Assembly (NCBI GenBank): GCA_010015745.1
Contig: ML978269.1
Location: forward strand, 36,457-100,456
DNA from: Setomelanomma holmii
Taxonomy: Eukaryota; Ascomycota; Dothideomycetes; Pleosporales; Phaeosphaeriaceae
Direction of reading: 5' to 3'
Length of the DNA stretch: 64,000 nucleotides
The notes beneath the pieces were generated by a model, which saw only the letters and a list, made by a program, of their open reading frames with translations, was not told where the DNA came from and made no database searches. Both the position numbers and the translations under genes were made by a program. Below are positions 44,673-55,788 of this stretch, in pieces; positions within the stretch are counted from its first letter, which is position 1, and each line of letters opens with the position of its first letter.

Positions 44673-46350
44673 TCAAGCTTTTGTTGATAGCGAGATATCC
44701 TCCTTTTGTTTCGTTCTGTCAAACCAGAATATTGAATTTGCTATCGTAGCGCGTGTCGTCGAAGGTTGAAGTACATGCTAACAGGGTAGTTAAAATGTAT
44801 CAATCCACAGTTTCATAACACAGTCCTAGTCGCCTATAAGCATATTTGTATCTATATAATGCTTTATAATAAAAGTCTCCTTCATATCATCAATGTCCTT
44901 GTTGTAATCTACAGAGTTTACCTTAAAGTAGTCAAAGAAGTTGTTAGTATGCTTAAGAATCTCTACAAAGTTGTTGTAGTTTATCGGCTCCCACTTATAA
45001 ACCGCATCTGTTTCTTGGAGTTGATTAGGAGGCTGCGCCTGGATATTTGACTCTCCAAGAGGCTGCTAATTCATCTGGTTAAGTTGCTTAACAATGAAGA
45101 GTTTTGTCAAGCTTTTAATATCATCGTCTCCTTCGCCAACAGCTAGGCGCTTCTGATTTTTCGCATGCTCAGCGTGGTCCTTTGCCCTCAAGATCGCAAG
45201 CCTTACATTATCTGAAGGCTTATTATATGTTGCAGTTTGGTTGTTTATAGCTCTTGCCCACATAGCGATAATATTGCTATTGACAGGTAGGTGGTTTTCG
45301 AAGCGCTCCTGTTGTCCTGGCCGCAGCCAACAGGTATATAGATAAGCGCTGCAGTGGCCATCTAAGCAGCGCCAGCGGTCTCTGATAGCAATAGCATGAC
45401 CGCTGCCCGCTCGCTCAGCTGCTAAGGCGCCAGCAATACCATCTTCTTGTATCATTGTCGCTGTAACTGACCTCACGCGAGCACTAGCGGTGTTGACAGT
45501 CGTTCGCAGCGCCTCGTTAAGCTACTCTGCAAGCAGCAGATCAAAGTCAACATGTACTAGCTCGCTGCTCTCGCGATCAACTCCTTCAACCAGTTTAATA
45601 AGGTCAAACCAGTCTCCTCTACCTTAACGCAGCGTTTTGATCGCGCGATCCCGCTTTGGCTGATAGGGTGGGTAAACAACTGCGCACAGAGTCGTGATCT
45701 TTATCCTGCGCGGCTTCAAATCATCTATGACTCCAGCCACCTACTCCCACAAGGCACGCTCGCAAACCTCCTAGAAGTGCTTGCTCCTCGCAGTATCGTA
45801 TGCTGCTGGTATCACGTTCTTCTCTATATCACCAAAGCAAGCCCTCCATCTGATATAAACAACAGGATCAGCAACCTCAAAGGGTGACAATCGCGGTGCT
45901 GGTGGAGCTCCATCGCCAGGCTCATCCGTCTCCTTAATTCCACCACTATCGCCTTTGCTCTCCAGCACCTCATCAACCTCTGGCTGTGGATTACGCTCCT
46001 CCTCCTCTATATCATCGTCCTCACCACTAACAAGATCGCTGGCTTGTTCAGTAACGGCGGACTGTGTATACTGATCCAGTTGCGACTCAGGCTCAAACAG
46101 CGGACTCTGATGTTGAGGACAGCAAGGACGGCGAGGAGCAGTTGCTGGCGGCAAAGCGAGACCCCCGAGGGCATTGCAAGTTGCGCCATTGCCACTCCTT
46201 TTAGGTGTAGAATGCGCCACCTTACGCTTCTTCGGAGGACGACGTTCTGCAGGCGCCGCAGGTGGGTTAACGCCCTGTTTGAATGGCTGTTTTGCAATAC
46301 GCTGACGTTTAGCTATCAGATCAACGTTCCGCCGGCTCCTTCTGAGCTCA
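44673..46350 (-). pseudogene. RIP-damaged long ORF of unknown repeat-borne family
   Basis: A single minus-strand frame runs without shift from about 46350 to 44673 (about 555 codons) and is interrupted by about eight stops, nearly all TAG, with at least two TAA. It begins GPGELRRSRRNVDLIAKRQ and includes RRPPKKRKVAHSTPK, a classic basic nuclear-localisation-type motif. An acidic low-complexity region follows (SGEDDDIEEEERNPQPEVDE). The C-terminal globular part has DRWRCLDGHCSAYLYTCWL, ENHLPVNSNIIAMWARAI and WEPINYNNFVEILKHTNNF. Its position beside a transposase relic and the C-to-T stops imply a repeated, probably mobile, source. I do not recognise the family. Confidence 0.6.
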
Positions 46351-47073
46351 CCGGGACCTCAACACACGGAAACAGGATATATGGACGATTCAGCGTTCAC
46401 GGGCAGCCTCACAGGCTTTATAAGCATAGGAAACTGTGGTTGCATTGATCTGTATAGTAATTACTATGGGAGGTGATGTTCCTGCGGGGTACCCAGCTAA
46501 CCGCTTGCAGGTGGCACCCAGTATTTCGCAAAACACCCATATCACGTTAGCACCTCCGCAGCGCCCGCTATCTGTCGAGCATGGCATCTCTCCGTATATT
46601 CATGAACGCTGCTGGATCATCATTTCGCAACTTGAGGAGCTACGACGCTTCGATACTTTTTGTGCAGAATCTTGATGACATGTCGGCGCTCGACGGGCTG
46701 TATCAATCGAATAGTCATGCACGAGCTTCTTTTGCACATCCCACGCTGAATGCAATAGCTGGTAGCACAGCCTTCCAAGGCTGCATCTGATCTCCCATCC
46801 TGCCGGTCACTACTTACCAAGCTACCATTCACTTGCATTCGCCAACCCATGACCTCGTCCTGCCCCACCATGCCTCGCAGAACCAAAAGACAAACGGGGC
46901 GCAGTTTCAGCCTGCAGTGTTGTTCATCGCTGCCTGCAGTTCACGGCTCACTTCACATCTCGCAACTGGGACTCACACGTGGTTGCCCGTGCAGCCTGGT
47001 CGCCATCCAGCACTAGTCCAGTTCCTCATTCAATAAGACCCTCGTCGGAAGCTCAGTTGGCCCTCAGTCGACC
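46351..47073. other. intergenic region
   Basis: Between the repeat region and the next gene. No gene recognised. It should contain the promoter of the gene at 47074. Confidence 0.4.
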
Positions 47074-48606
47074 ATGCGAATGAGTATGCGTACTATCCGT
47101 CCAGGGCCGACAACAATGGCTACTTCTACCACCGGTGGTTCCAGCTCAGAACCAGACATGGCCCTTATTGGTGAACTGCTAGAAGAAATATCGCGGAATC
47201 CTCCTGCTATTGCTGCCAAGAAGCTACTTGTCGAACATTACATCTCGGTTGGCTGGCTCGATGCTGCGACAGACACTGCGAAAGACCTGAAAGCCTTGAC
47301 TCCTCGGGATCCTGAAGTTTTGGAATTTCTTCAAGTCCTGCAAAAACAACCGGAACCTCCAGTAATTGAGAAGGCGTCAAGTGCCACTCCATCGAAACCT
47401 GCAGTTGGACCCCGAGTTTGGGATCCGAAGACTGGTCGATACAAGAAGACAACGACAACGAAACCATCGAAGCAACCCGAAGAAGTATCGATTCTGGAAT
47501 GGAATGGTGATCTCGAGTCCAGTCGGCAGGAGCTAGCCCAAGGGTACCGTGCGCTGCGGAGCAAAGCGAAATACATTCTATCAGATCTCATGCATCTTCA
47601 GACGCTACAGGAAAAGGCTGGTTCGCCTGCATCGATGAACTTCGCAAAGATCCAGGCTCTCGCAGAAGGGCGCGAGACCAGGCCATCAGTCACTTCAGGC
47701 CCACCGGGCAGCGCCCGGTCGGTGGCGCGGACTATTCAAGACAATCCTGGTGAGGCCACCGTCCTTGCCACTACGGATCTGGTAGAAACAATGGAATGGG
47801 TTCGAGATCCGCGAGGTAGGCCCTCGAATGCCGATGATGACGCGGTCCGGAATGTTCTTGTCAAGCGGAAAGATGCGCTTCAAGCTGCTCTACCGGACAA
47901 CCTCAAGATTCATTGCGATCTTGCACTCATGCACATTGAGCACGAGTATCTTGAGAGAAATTACGCAAATACTGAGACCATGCTAGGCGACGAGATCAAG
48001 GATGTCTCAAGAGCAAACTTTTATGTCACTGAGGATAACTATGCCTGGGACATGGAAGAGCTAGCCTCAGCGATAACAGCCAACAATGGTATCATGCGTA
48101 ATCCATTGAGTAAGGAGATGTTCACGCCCAAGGACGTGAAGGGTATTCTTCACCACCCAATGGGGAAGTCGCTCGCAGCGCTTACCGTTGAGCAGCATGA
48201 GATGTCAAAAGGGGTTCGTTCTGAGACCATCGCTCGGATGGAAATACTGTCTCGCACCCTGCTCGAAGATCAGACTGCCGATACCGTGCCGAGTCGCAAG
48301 GCTGTCGATGAGTTCCTCGTTTACATTGCCACGTGTAAGTACACCCACTTCCATCTCTCCTCGTCTAAAGATTAACCAACTCTAGTGCCTGAACTCGAGC
48401 AAAAGGCGATTGAACATCTCAAATGTCCCGCCAGGGACAGTCATACGGGGCAGGCGTACGACTTCAGCATCGGAGAAGCGGTGCGCGATGCGCAAGGGAA
48501 TCGTGTGTGTTTCCATAAGACAGGCGACTTCATCAAGCAAGCGGCCGTCCACCTGAGGCAGAACCGAGGCGTGGCGCCAGACCCCGAGAAGTGCAACATG
48601 ATGTAG
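47074..48606 (+). CDS. uncharacterised helical protein
   Basis: Exons 47074-48334 and 48386-48606, giving 493 residues from the first ATG; ATGs at 47080, 47086 and 47116 are also in frame, and 47116 (MATSTTGG) is plausible. GTAAGT and CTCTAG join YIAT to LPELEQKAIEH. The N-terminus has TPR-like helices (LIGELLEEISRNPPAIAAKKLLVEHYISVGWLD). A Lys/Thr-rich linker follows, then a long helical core (HCDLALMHIEHEYLERNYANTETMLGDEI). The C-terminal segment carries KCPARDSHTG and ends in CNMM, a possible CaaX-like end (C-N-M-M) that could be prenylated. I do not recognise the family. Confidence 0.7.
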
Positions 48607-49460
48607 ACTCCTGATGAATGGTCTCTCGACGTGCCGCTTGGTAACAACACAATCCGTCCCCACACAAAATCTGCCTTGCCTCGCTACTGCGATCTTCACT
48701 TCCTTAGCGCTAGCTCAAGACGACCGAAGTACACGTTGGAATTCTTCATGCGACCTTTCGAGAATTGTCAAACATCTGTTGAGCGCTTGAGGCCACCGGA
48801 CTGTCACCGAATCCTCGAGCTCTTGAGCTTTGTATACGCATCAATAAAACACTGTCAGTTGTATTCAACAGCATCTGTACGCAACCTACCAGATATGGTG
48901 GCGGCTGCGCTACTTCGTATGGAAATAGAAAGTGCTGGCGATTGCATGTCGCACTAACCACATTGGGAACCGGTGAGTGACTAGTCCGACCAAGCCTCGC
49001 CACGCTGCTCAGCCTTGTCCGCAGCGATACTTCCTTTCTGCAAGTGTTGCAGGTGTACGATATGATATGATATTCTGCTTGATTCTGCCTGGGAGTATCT
49101 GCCTCATGTGAGCGCCTATCCCCGCGTGGCTGTTGTCGTGCTAGTCTACCCTACAGACATGCCACGCCTCTATGTTGTTTCAAAATGTCCGGCGGTCAGG
49201 CATCTCAAGTACCGCTTCTTAGTCCAGCTGAGACACCTAGATCGATCAGAATCATAGTGTACCACAAGTCTCGTCGATAGGGAGCCAACGTTGCGCTATC
49301 GTGTCGTTCATAACACACCGGCATTACTGGGTCAAAGGCTATTACGCATCACTGTGACCTGTAACAGCTCGCAAAAGGACCAACATCAACCCTCACATAC
49401 GCATACGCATACGCATAGATTCTTCGCCCCCTACCTATCGTCTTACGAGCCCGGTCGGAC
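48607..49460. other. intergenic region with short ACGCAT repeats
   Basis: No gene recognised. Near 49398-49416 there are three to four tandem CATACG/ACGCAT units just upstream of the PARP gene start. Confidence 0.4.
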
Positions 49461-52400
49461 ATGGACACCATTTCCCACTCGGTCAGCAATGATCGGACAC
49501 CAGGATTGCGTTCACGCATATCCTGGAGCAAGAAGAGTACACCCATCAAAAGCTCAAACTTGTTCAATAAGGCAAAGCATAGCGAAGAATGGCACCACAG
49601 CATCGATGCCACGGCAGGTGTGCTGCACCCGTCGGACCCAAAGTTCCCCTCTGGATATCTGCGCAACCACACGGACTCATACCTCAAGAAGAAGAGGAAC
49701 ATCAACCAGGCTGATACGGACATACGACTAGCAATCCTTATCTGCTCACACGACAAGAGAGATATAGCGATCGCTGCATGTGCTTATGCTATGACTGCAC
49801 AAAGTCTCAGGGCACTGCTATCAGCCGATCTGAACGTCATGCAAGGAAGCTACTGGGGCCTCAAGACCTGGCTGCAGTGCCTCATCGCAGCAAATGATGG
49901 CAATCCGGCCTCGGTTACCGATCTAGAATCGCTTTGGGCACGTAAACTCTTACCCTTCGCGACTCATGGAGCGCGAGCTGCTGAATGGCTGTTAGCGGGC
50001 ATGTGCAGGGCTCTTAGGGAAATGCAGATCTCGAATATGGACATGCTACCAGAGTTTGCGATTCTTATGAGAAGAGCCATTGCCGATCATTCCACACAGC
50101 TCGAGGGCTTGAGGTTGAAGAGCGATTGGATGATGGCACACGAAGCCGTGCGATGGATGGTAGAGCTCGCGAAAACATCGCCAGCTGTCACACCTCCAGG
50201 GCACCTTCTACCAGAGCATATTCTGGACGCCCAGTTCCCAATTTGGCGCATGTGGGCCCGTTGGAAGCCCAACACAGCACGCGTTCAGGTCATGCAGCGC
50301 AAAAGTGTACAGGGACTGTCTCTGCTGCCCGATTTTACTGCCCTCGAAGGTCCCGACATGATTACTGGTACCCAAGCTACACTAAGGGAGGGTTTGATAG
50401 CGCAATACTGTGGAAAAAAACGACTTCTTCGATGGCGAGGACTCGTGATTGAATTGCTTGATGACACCAAGCAAAATCTGAGCAAGCTACTCGACAGACT
50501 GATGATGGCTGTCGATGCTTTATCGTCGGCCTCGAGCGCCACCCATGCCAGCATATCGGAGCTGTTCTGGTACCTCTTCGTCGGTCAGCTTATCTCACAC
50601 GATGGCCTAGACCTCTTCGAAGCTACAGCCAAGATATCGTATTATCCCGACAATAACGTGTACAAGAGTGTTCAAGAAATTCACAGCAATCGACATCAGC
50701 TTGGTGGAAAACAAATCCTAGCGCTCCAGACGCTCTTGAAAGTCTTCGATGACCAGAACTCGGACGACCTCCGCAATTTATTGCTCCAAGACTGGCTTCG
50801 TCACGGGCTCGAAACTTGTTTGCGAGACTGTCAGGAAGCTGTAGTAGCCCAAATCGACAAAGGGCAGGAGTGGACACAACTCGCGTTAGAGTATCATACT
50901 TTTTGCTCTGCTTTGATGGCTTTAGAGCATCGATGGCCGACAGAGAAGCAGACAATGCGGATACCACAATCGTGGCCAAGTCGTGAGGACTTGGATGACG
51001 TTGTTGCGATCTACAAGGCAGCACACGCTCATCGCCCTAATCGTGCTCGTGAAGCCCCTGAAGAACAAACGCCGGTTTCGAATCCAGCGGATGAGAAGAC
51101 GAGTCATCCCTTGGAAGAACACATTGAGGCCTACTGTATTGATCGGCTGTTGCAGAGCAAGTCCATGAGTCACTCTTCTCGAAGGACCGTAGCTAGCATC
51201 CTGCATGTTTGGGAGTGTACACGGCAATCAGATATGGATGTCGGGCGAAGGGAACTAGCAATTCTGATTTCCCGGGTTGACGGCATGGATCTCATATTGC
51301 GAAGCAGGTGTCTTTCGGAAATCGCCACCGGAAAAGATATGCGACCTCCAGGAGCATTGGTCAAATCTCTTCTCACAATTGTGCGCCTTTCCGAAAGCGA
51401 CACCACAAAGGCAATCGTGGCGATGTGTAGTTCGCTGGTTGAGACAAATTCGCCCACGATATGCTGGAGAGATCTATTATACTTGTGGCTGGATAAGAAA
51501 CGGGGCAGTGCGAAGGACGTCCTCGAATATTCCCTGCAAACAATGCCAGTCATGGCTTGGTTGAGGTTCATGCAGAACATTGAAATGCTTTGCGATCCTG
51601 CATCAATCTCGGTCACGCCACGAAGATCGATGCCCGGCGTACTTCAATCTGCTCTTCTGAGCTGGAAGTCTCAAATATTACAATATGCGGGAACTCTCAT
51701 GCGGCTCGAAAACGAACTCGGTGCTGGCAGCGGTCCATTACGGTGCCTTTTGACGTGCCACGACTGGAGTGAGAGTCTCTCTGGTATTCTTGAGTGTTTG
51801 CACAAGGTTGAAGGCAAGAGGGTGGAGACTTTGATGCACAAGGTAGTTGGTCTGCTTTCGAGAGAGAGGGGCAACCAGGTCGAAATCAAGGACTGCATTC
51901 TCCACCTCGCTAGGGCCACGCCTGAAGCAGTTGATACATGCATCAGAATATGGGATGCAAAGAATTACGGTCAGCTGCATTTACCAGGCTCGGCTGTCAT
52001 ACCATCCATGTCGGGTCGCAAAGCACCCTCTATGACCACATCCACGACGTCCGTGCCACCAACCGCGACAGAATTGCAAATCTCGTCTCAACATAATGCG
52101 AAAACTATCAAGAATCTCTCGACCGATTCATCGTCAGAGGGTAGACGTCAAGTGCCGTTAGCCGTCGCCGAAATCATGATTGCTGGGTGGATACAAAGCA
52201 ATACGATCAACGAGCACGACAAGTCCGCGATAGCATCTATCGCTGGTGTCCTGGGAATATGCGCTACTCCCTGCAGTCCTAGTGCATGGAACAGCAAGCT
52301 TACAGAGGCGATGACTTTCTGGGAAGCGATCGAGAATGAGATTATTAATGAAGCTATGCGACTTGAAAAGCTGCAAAAAGCGCTGAAGCTCAGAGACCCA

Positions 52401-53765
52401 AAAGGAACTGCGTGTCTGCTGAAGGAACTCGGTGTACCAGACGAAAGCTTGCTGGATGAAGAGATGATGAGTTTGCCAGCCAGCATCTCTAGCTTGGTCG
52501 AGAGAGTGGGTGAGAATGAAGTGGAGGTTAGCTTCCCGATCTCGGCTATCACGCAGCTACAGCGAGGGGCGATGGGAATCCCCGCGAGTGCGCAAAGCTT
52601 TCTGCTACGCCTCTCCATTCCGAATATCGATAATTCCCCTGCGTCGTTCTGCATCCATTTCAATACCGAAAGGGATCTCGACAACCTCCAACATACGCCT
52701 TGGGTCTGTTCGTCAGACTCTCGAGCGCCTTGGGAGAACTTTTGCACGACTCCACAGACCGCATTTGTGTGGCAACTCAATCGAATCGTACACACACAGC
52801 TCAGAACCAGTAACTTAGGAATTGCAAAGTTGCACCAGCTTGTAACGCAACAGACGGCAGAACTGGCGAGGTCCTGCATAGCCTGCGGAACATCGCACAA
52901 TGCAAACAATGCCCATCTCAGGCGATCGACTCCTTGCAATGTGCTTGGCTGTACAAGGCTGTGGTATCAGCTTCCCCTGGAGGTCCGAGTACCAGAGCTC
53001 AAGACTGATACATTTGCTGTCGATGCCATGCTGACATCTGTGTATGCGGCAGCCATGTCAGGGCGCACCGAGCTTCTGCCCACTTGCCCATACGGCACAG
53101 AGGCAGTGAAGACGATTCTCAATTCCCTACCCAATCTCACCGTCATTAGTCATGCTGTCAACATCTCTGCAGTGTTGAGATCGTATCATAAAGATGCCGA
53201 AAGATTGATATCATGGGCGTGCGTGCACTACCGTGGGTACATTGCTACCGCAAGCGGTCTGTGCAAAATACCCACTATGCCTGTGGGAACGCATCAGTTC
53301 GTCCTTGCAAACGCGAGTCCAAGGCTTGAATCCGACTTCGTATTCAAGATACCACGATCCAACTCGAAGACCACGGTTCTGTTCCATGGTACAACATTCG
53401 ATAGGCTCCCAGCTATCCTAGCGCAAGGTCTCAGAGTGTGCTCGGGTACAGCACTGCAGCGAACTGGTGCCGCTCACGGCAAGGGCATATATATGGCTGA
53501 AGAACCGGCGACTTCGTTGACGTATAGCCCAGCCCAGCTGAGTTGGCGGAACAGCAAACTGACGAATATGAGGTTGCTACTAGGCTGCGAGGTTATCGGT
53601 ACGGGACGAAGCGTCAGCACTGGCATTCATGTCATAACGGACGAGGCCAGTGTCATAGTGAGGTACATCTTCTTCATGACTACTTCCGCAAATTCACCAA
53701 TTGCGAACCATATCGTGCCGGCTATGGCAAGTGGCATGAGTGCGCTACGTACAGGTGCGTTGTGA
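49461..53765 (+). CDS. PARP-domain protein with large helical N-terminus
   Basis: Single exon, 1434 residues. The first 1100 residues are mostly helical with no domain I can name. Residues about 1145-1170 have CIACGTSH and TPCNVLGC, a possible zinc site, followed by LPLEVRVPELKTDTFAVD. The C-terminus is a PARP/ART fold: TTVLFHGTTFDRLPAILAQGLRVCSGT with H1309, GAAHGKGIYMAEEPATS with Y1344, and SVIVRYIFF, where a Tyr/Ile stands in place of the Glu of poly-ADP-ribosylating enzymes. That points to mono-ADP-ribosylation, as in PARP16-like enzymes; this is inference. Related fungal proteins often carry a UBC domain; none is seen here. The frame ends normally. Confidence 0.85.
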   Translation: MDTISHSVSNDRTPGLRSRISWSKKSTPIKSSNLFNKAKHSEEWHHSIDATAGVLHPSDPKFPSGYLRNHTDSYLKKKRNINQADTDIRLAILICSHDKRDIAIAACAYAMTAQSLRALLSADLNVMQGSYWGLKTWLQCLIAANDGNPASVTDLESLWARKLLPFATHGARAAEWLLAGMCRALREMQISNMDMLPEFAILMRRAIADHSTQLEGLRLKSDWMMAHEAVRWMVELAKTSPAVTPPGHLLPEHILDAQFPIWRMWARWKPNTARVQVMQRKSVQGLSLLPDFTALEGPDMITGTQATLREGLIAQYCGKKRLLRWRGLVIELLDDTKQNLSKLLDRLMMAVDALSSASSATHASISELFWYLFVGQLISHDGLDLFEATAKISYYPDNNVYKSVQEIHSNRHQLGGKQILALQTLLKVFDDQNSDDLRNLLLQDWLRHGLETCLRDCQEAVVAQIDKGQEWTQLALEYHTFCSALMALEHRWPTEKQTMRIPQSWPSREDLDDVVAIYKAAHAHRPNRAREAPEEQTPVSNPADEKTSHPLEEHIEAYCIDRLLQSKSMSHSSRRTVASILHVWECTRQSDMDVGRRELAILISRVDGMDLILRSRCLSEIATGKDMRPPGALVKSLLTIVRLSESDTTKAIVAMCSSLVETNSPTICWRDLLYLWLDKKRGSAKDVLEYSLQTMPVMAWLRFMQNIEMLCDPASISVTPRRSMPGVLQSALLSWKSQILQYAGTLMRLENELGAGSGPLRCLLTCHDWSESLSGILECLHKVEGKRVETLMHKVVGLLSRERGNQVEIKDCILHLARATPEAVDTCIRIWDAKNYGQLHLPGSAVIPSMSGRKAPSMTTSTTSVPPTATELQISSQHNAKTIKNLSTDSSSEGRRQVPLAVAEIMIAGWIQSNTINEHDKSAIASIAGVLGICATPCSPSAWNSKLTEAMTFWEAIENEIINEAMRLEKLQKALKLRDPKGTACLLKELGVPDESLLDEEMMSLPASISSLVERVGENEVEVSFPISAITQLQRGAMGIPASAQSFLLRLSIPNIDNSPASFCIHFNTERDLDNLQHTPWVCSSDSRAPWENFCTTPQTAFVWQLNRIVHTQLRTSNLGIAKLHQLVTQQTAELARSCIACGTSHNANNAHLRRSTPCNVLGCTRLWYQLPLEVRVPELKTDTFAVDAMLTSVYAAAMSGRTELLPTCPYGTEAVKTILNSLPNLTVISHAVNISAVLRSYHKDAERLISWACVHYRGYIATASGLCKIPTMPVGTHQFVLANASPRLESDFVFKIPRSNSKTTVLFHGTTFDRLPAILAQGLRVCSGTALQRTGAAHGKGIYMAEEPATSLTYSPAQLSWRNSKLTNMRLLLGCEVIGTGRSVSTGIHVITDEASVIVRYIFFMTTSANSPIANHIVPAMASGMSALRTGAL

Positions 53766-53872
53766 AACACACGCTGCATTTCTCTTCTCCTGGTGGAGCA
53801 CCGATGGCTACTCAATGCAAGTCTGGAATATATTGATAAGCTGAATAGGTAGGCATCTCGTAGATCAAGTTA

Positions 53873-53880
53873 TGTACATA
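53873..53880 (+). promoter_or_regulatory. possible Puf3 site in the PARP gene 3' UTR
   Basis: TGTACATA, 107 nt after the PARP stop codon, matches UGUANAUA, the element predicted for the Puf protein encoded at 26357-29319. Short motifs occur by chance, so this is weak. Confidence 0.2.
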
Positions 53881-54059
53881 GTAAATGGAACATGAAAATA
53901 TTCACTACCTTTTACCACAGAAAGACCGAGGCAGGACTTGTTACGAGATCCAATTCGGAGATGGCCTTCGCAGGAAGTATCATTTCTCCAGAGTCCGGAT
54001 TTGGCTGGTTTTGTAGGTTGAGTGAACATCTACTGCTTCGTCTTTCGAGCCTATTAGTA

Positions 54060-55294
54060 CTACTTCTGGTCGATGCGACTTTTCTCGTCCTTCAATATTT
54101 CATCCACGCAAACCTCGATGCTCGGCGCTTTCGGTTTCCATCCTACCACTTTCTTCGCCCTCTCAGCCTTTCCTCGGCTGTTGAAACCCCAACTTACTGC
54201 CTCGAAGCCAGCTTGTTCGATCGCCTTGTCTTTGCTCAAGCTCTTCTCCTCCAGTTTTCCGTCGACAAGACCAAGCTCCGTTGCCTTCTTACCCATCAGA
54301 CGAGCCAGGTCTGACCATTGGTGCTCGCCATTCTCAACCAAGTAGTACCCCTTCTGATTCCAGAGCTTCTCGTCTGTATTGTTAGCCACAGCGGCTTCCG
54401 TGAGAAGCACAAAGAGCTGAGCCAAGTCCGCAACATGAACGTTGTTCCAACGCGCCTTGCCTTGTCCAATGGTAGGAACATACTTTCCAGTGAGGATAAG
54501 GTTCGCCAACTCGTACGCCTGTCGACTTCGAGTGTGGCTTGGACCACGTCCACGTCCTGTAACTCATCATCAATCCCGATTATTTCCAAGATGATGTTTA
54601 GACATACCGTAGATCGTGGGTGGACAAAGTATCGCGGTTTTGACAGAATCTGTACCGGAAGATAGCACAACTTCATCGACGTTCTTGTGGAATGCGTCCT
54701 CAGGGAGATCAGTCAGATCTTCGACGGCAGTCCAGTCATTGTATTCTCTGTCAGACCATTCGCCGAGCTTCTCGTCGTCGCGCATAGTCTCCCAGCAAAG
54801 TATGCCTGCGCCGCCAGTGTGAAGCCAGAAGCCAGGGTTCTCTTTCAAATGACCTGCTGCTAGACCTTTTGCTATGGCTTTCGCGGCACCTTCATGGTCG
54901 GAAGCATCGGCGGTATCTTTCGGTTTGTTAGGTCTTATTTTGTTCATCACGGCGATTGTGATTATATACGTATGACTACATCTGCCCTGGCGGCTTCTGC
55001 TTCGAGCACCTGCGAGTCATCTAGACCACCGATCACAATTCGTATCTTAGGAAAAGCTTCTGTGATTGGCTTTGTCTTTTGTCCTATACAGGAAAATCAG
55101 CCTTTAGCTTCTATTGGAAAAGCTATTCACTTACCCGTGCGAATTAGAGCCGCATACTCATATTCAGGGTGCTTGCTGTAGAGGGCATAGAGGGTGTCGC
55201 CACCAATATACCCAGTTGCACCAGTTCTATGTTTGCTTGGTAAGTTTAGCTCGAGAATGGTAAGACGCACGAACATGAAGATTTTGGGTGCCAT
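54060..55294 (-). CDS. extended short-chain dehydrogenase (NAD(P)-binding, NmrA/epimerase type)
   Basis: Five exons: 55294-55275, 55226-55135, 55083-54970, 54916-54608 and 54556-54060; 343 residues. Exon 1 is only 20 nt. All joins keep the frame and conserved sense: MAPKIFITGATGYIGGD (nucleotide-binding TGxxGxxGG), KIRIVIGGLDDSQVLEAEAARADVVIHTADASDHEG, WLHTGGAGILCWE, LCPPTIYGRGRGPS and WNNVHVADLAQLFVLLTEAA. The YxxxK catalytic pair is not obvious, so it may be a non-catalytic or atypical epimerase-like SDR. The substrate is unknown. It is intact. Confidence 0.9.
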
Positions 55295-55788
55295 AGTGAA
55301 AGTCAGTTCTGCGCTGTGTGTATGCAGTATAGAAGTCGATGTCAATACAGGTGAGAGATGTTTTGCAGGCACTGTGGACGTCTTGGTAATCGGTTCTCTG
55401 CGAATATATGTGACGTCATGTTGTGGACGAGCTGTGGAAAATACATTATACGCACAGCAACATGCGTACGAAGTACTAGAGGATCTTCCAAATTACAGTC
55501 GATGAGATCAGCAAGAAAAAACATCTGTGCTTGACCATCGTCTCTGGCATTGTTAAGTCTTGTTCATATAGCTGGTCCGTGCAGCTACTGCATGAACCAG
55601 TTCGCAGCATCATACCATCACTTGCCTAGGTAACGCATGACAGGCCACTCCGTCTTTCATATCCTGGTCACTCGTTAAGCTTCATTAGCGAGTTATTGAT
55701 ATTATGCAAGGTTCGTGAGAGCAATGGCTGGTGTACTGATGTTGCACACTCAAGGGGTATCATTCCACTATATGATCAACTACTTTGG
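55295..55788. other. intergenic region
   Basis: Holds the promoter of the SDR gene and the 3' UTR of the Tma64 gene. No gene recognised. Confidence 0.4.

Noticed and set aside
44518..44769. Alternative minus-strand frame rich in Lys/Glu (ERNKRRISRYQQKLEEKRR) as a separate transposase tail
   Set aside because: It overlaps the continuing frame of the long relic (SIFWFDRTKQKEDIS) and has its own stop upstream; I could not decide between them, so no separate feature is listed.
43440..46350. TAG as a reassigned sense codon
   Set aside because: TAG-interrupted frames occur mainly in the transposon copies and their neighbour, while intact genes in the window end normally, several of them at TAG. 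TAA and TGA also occur, and catalytic residues are changed by the same transitions. RIP explains this better.
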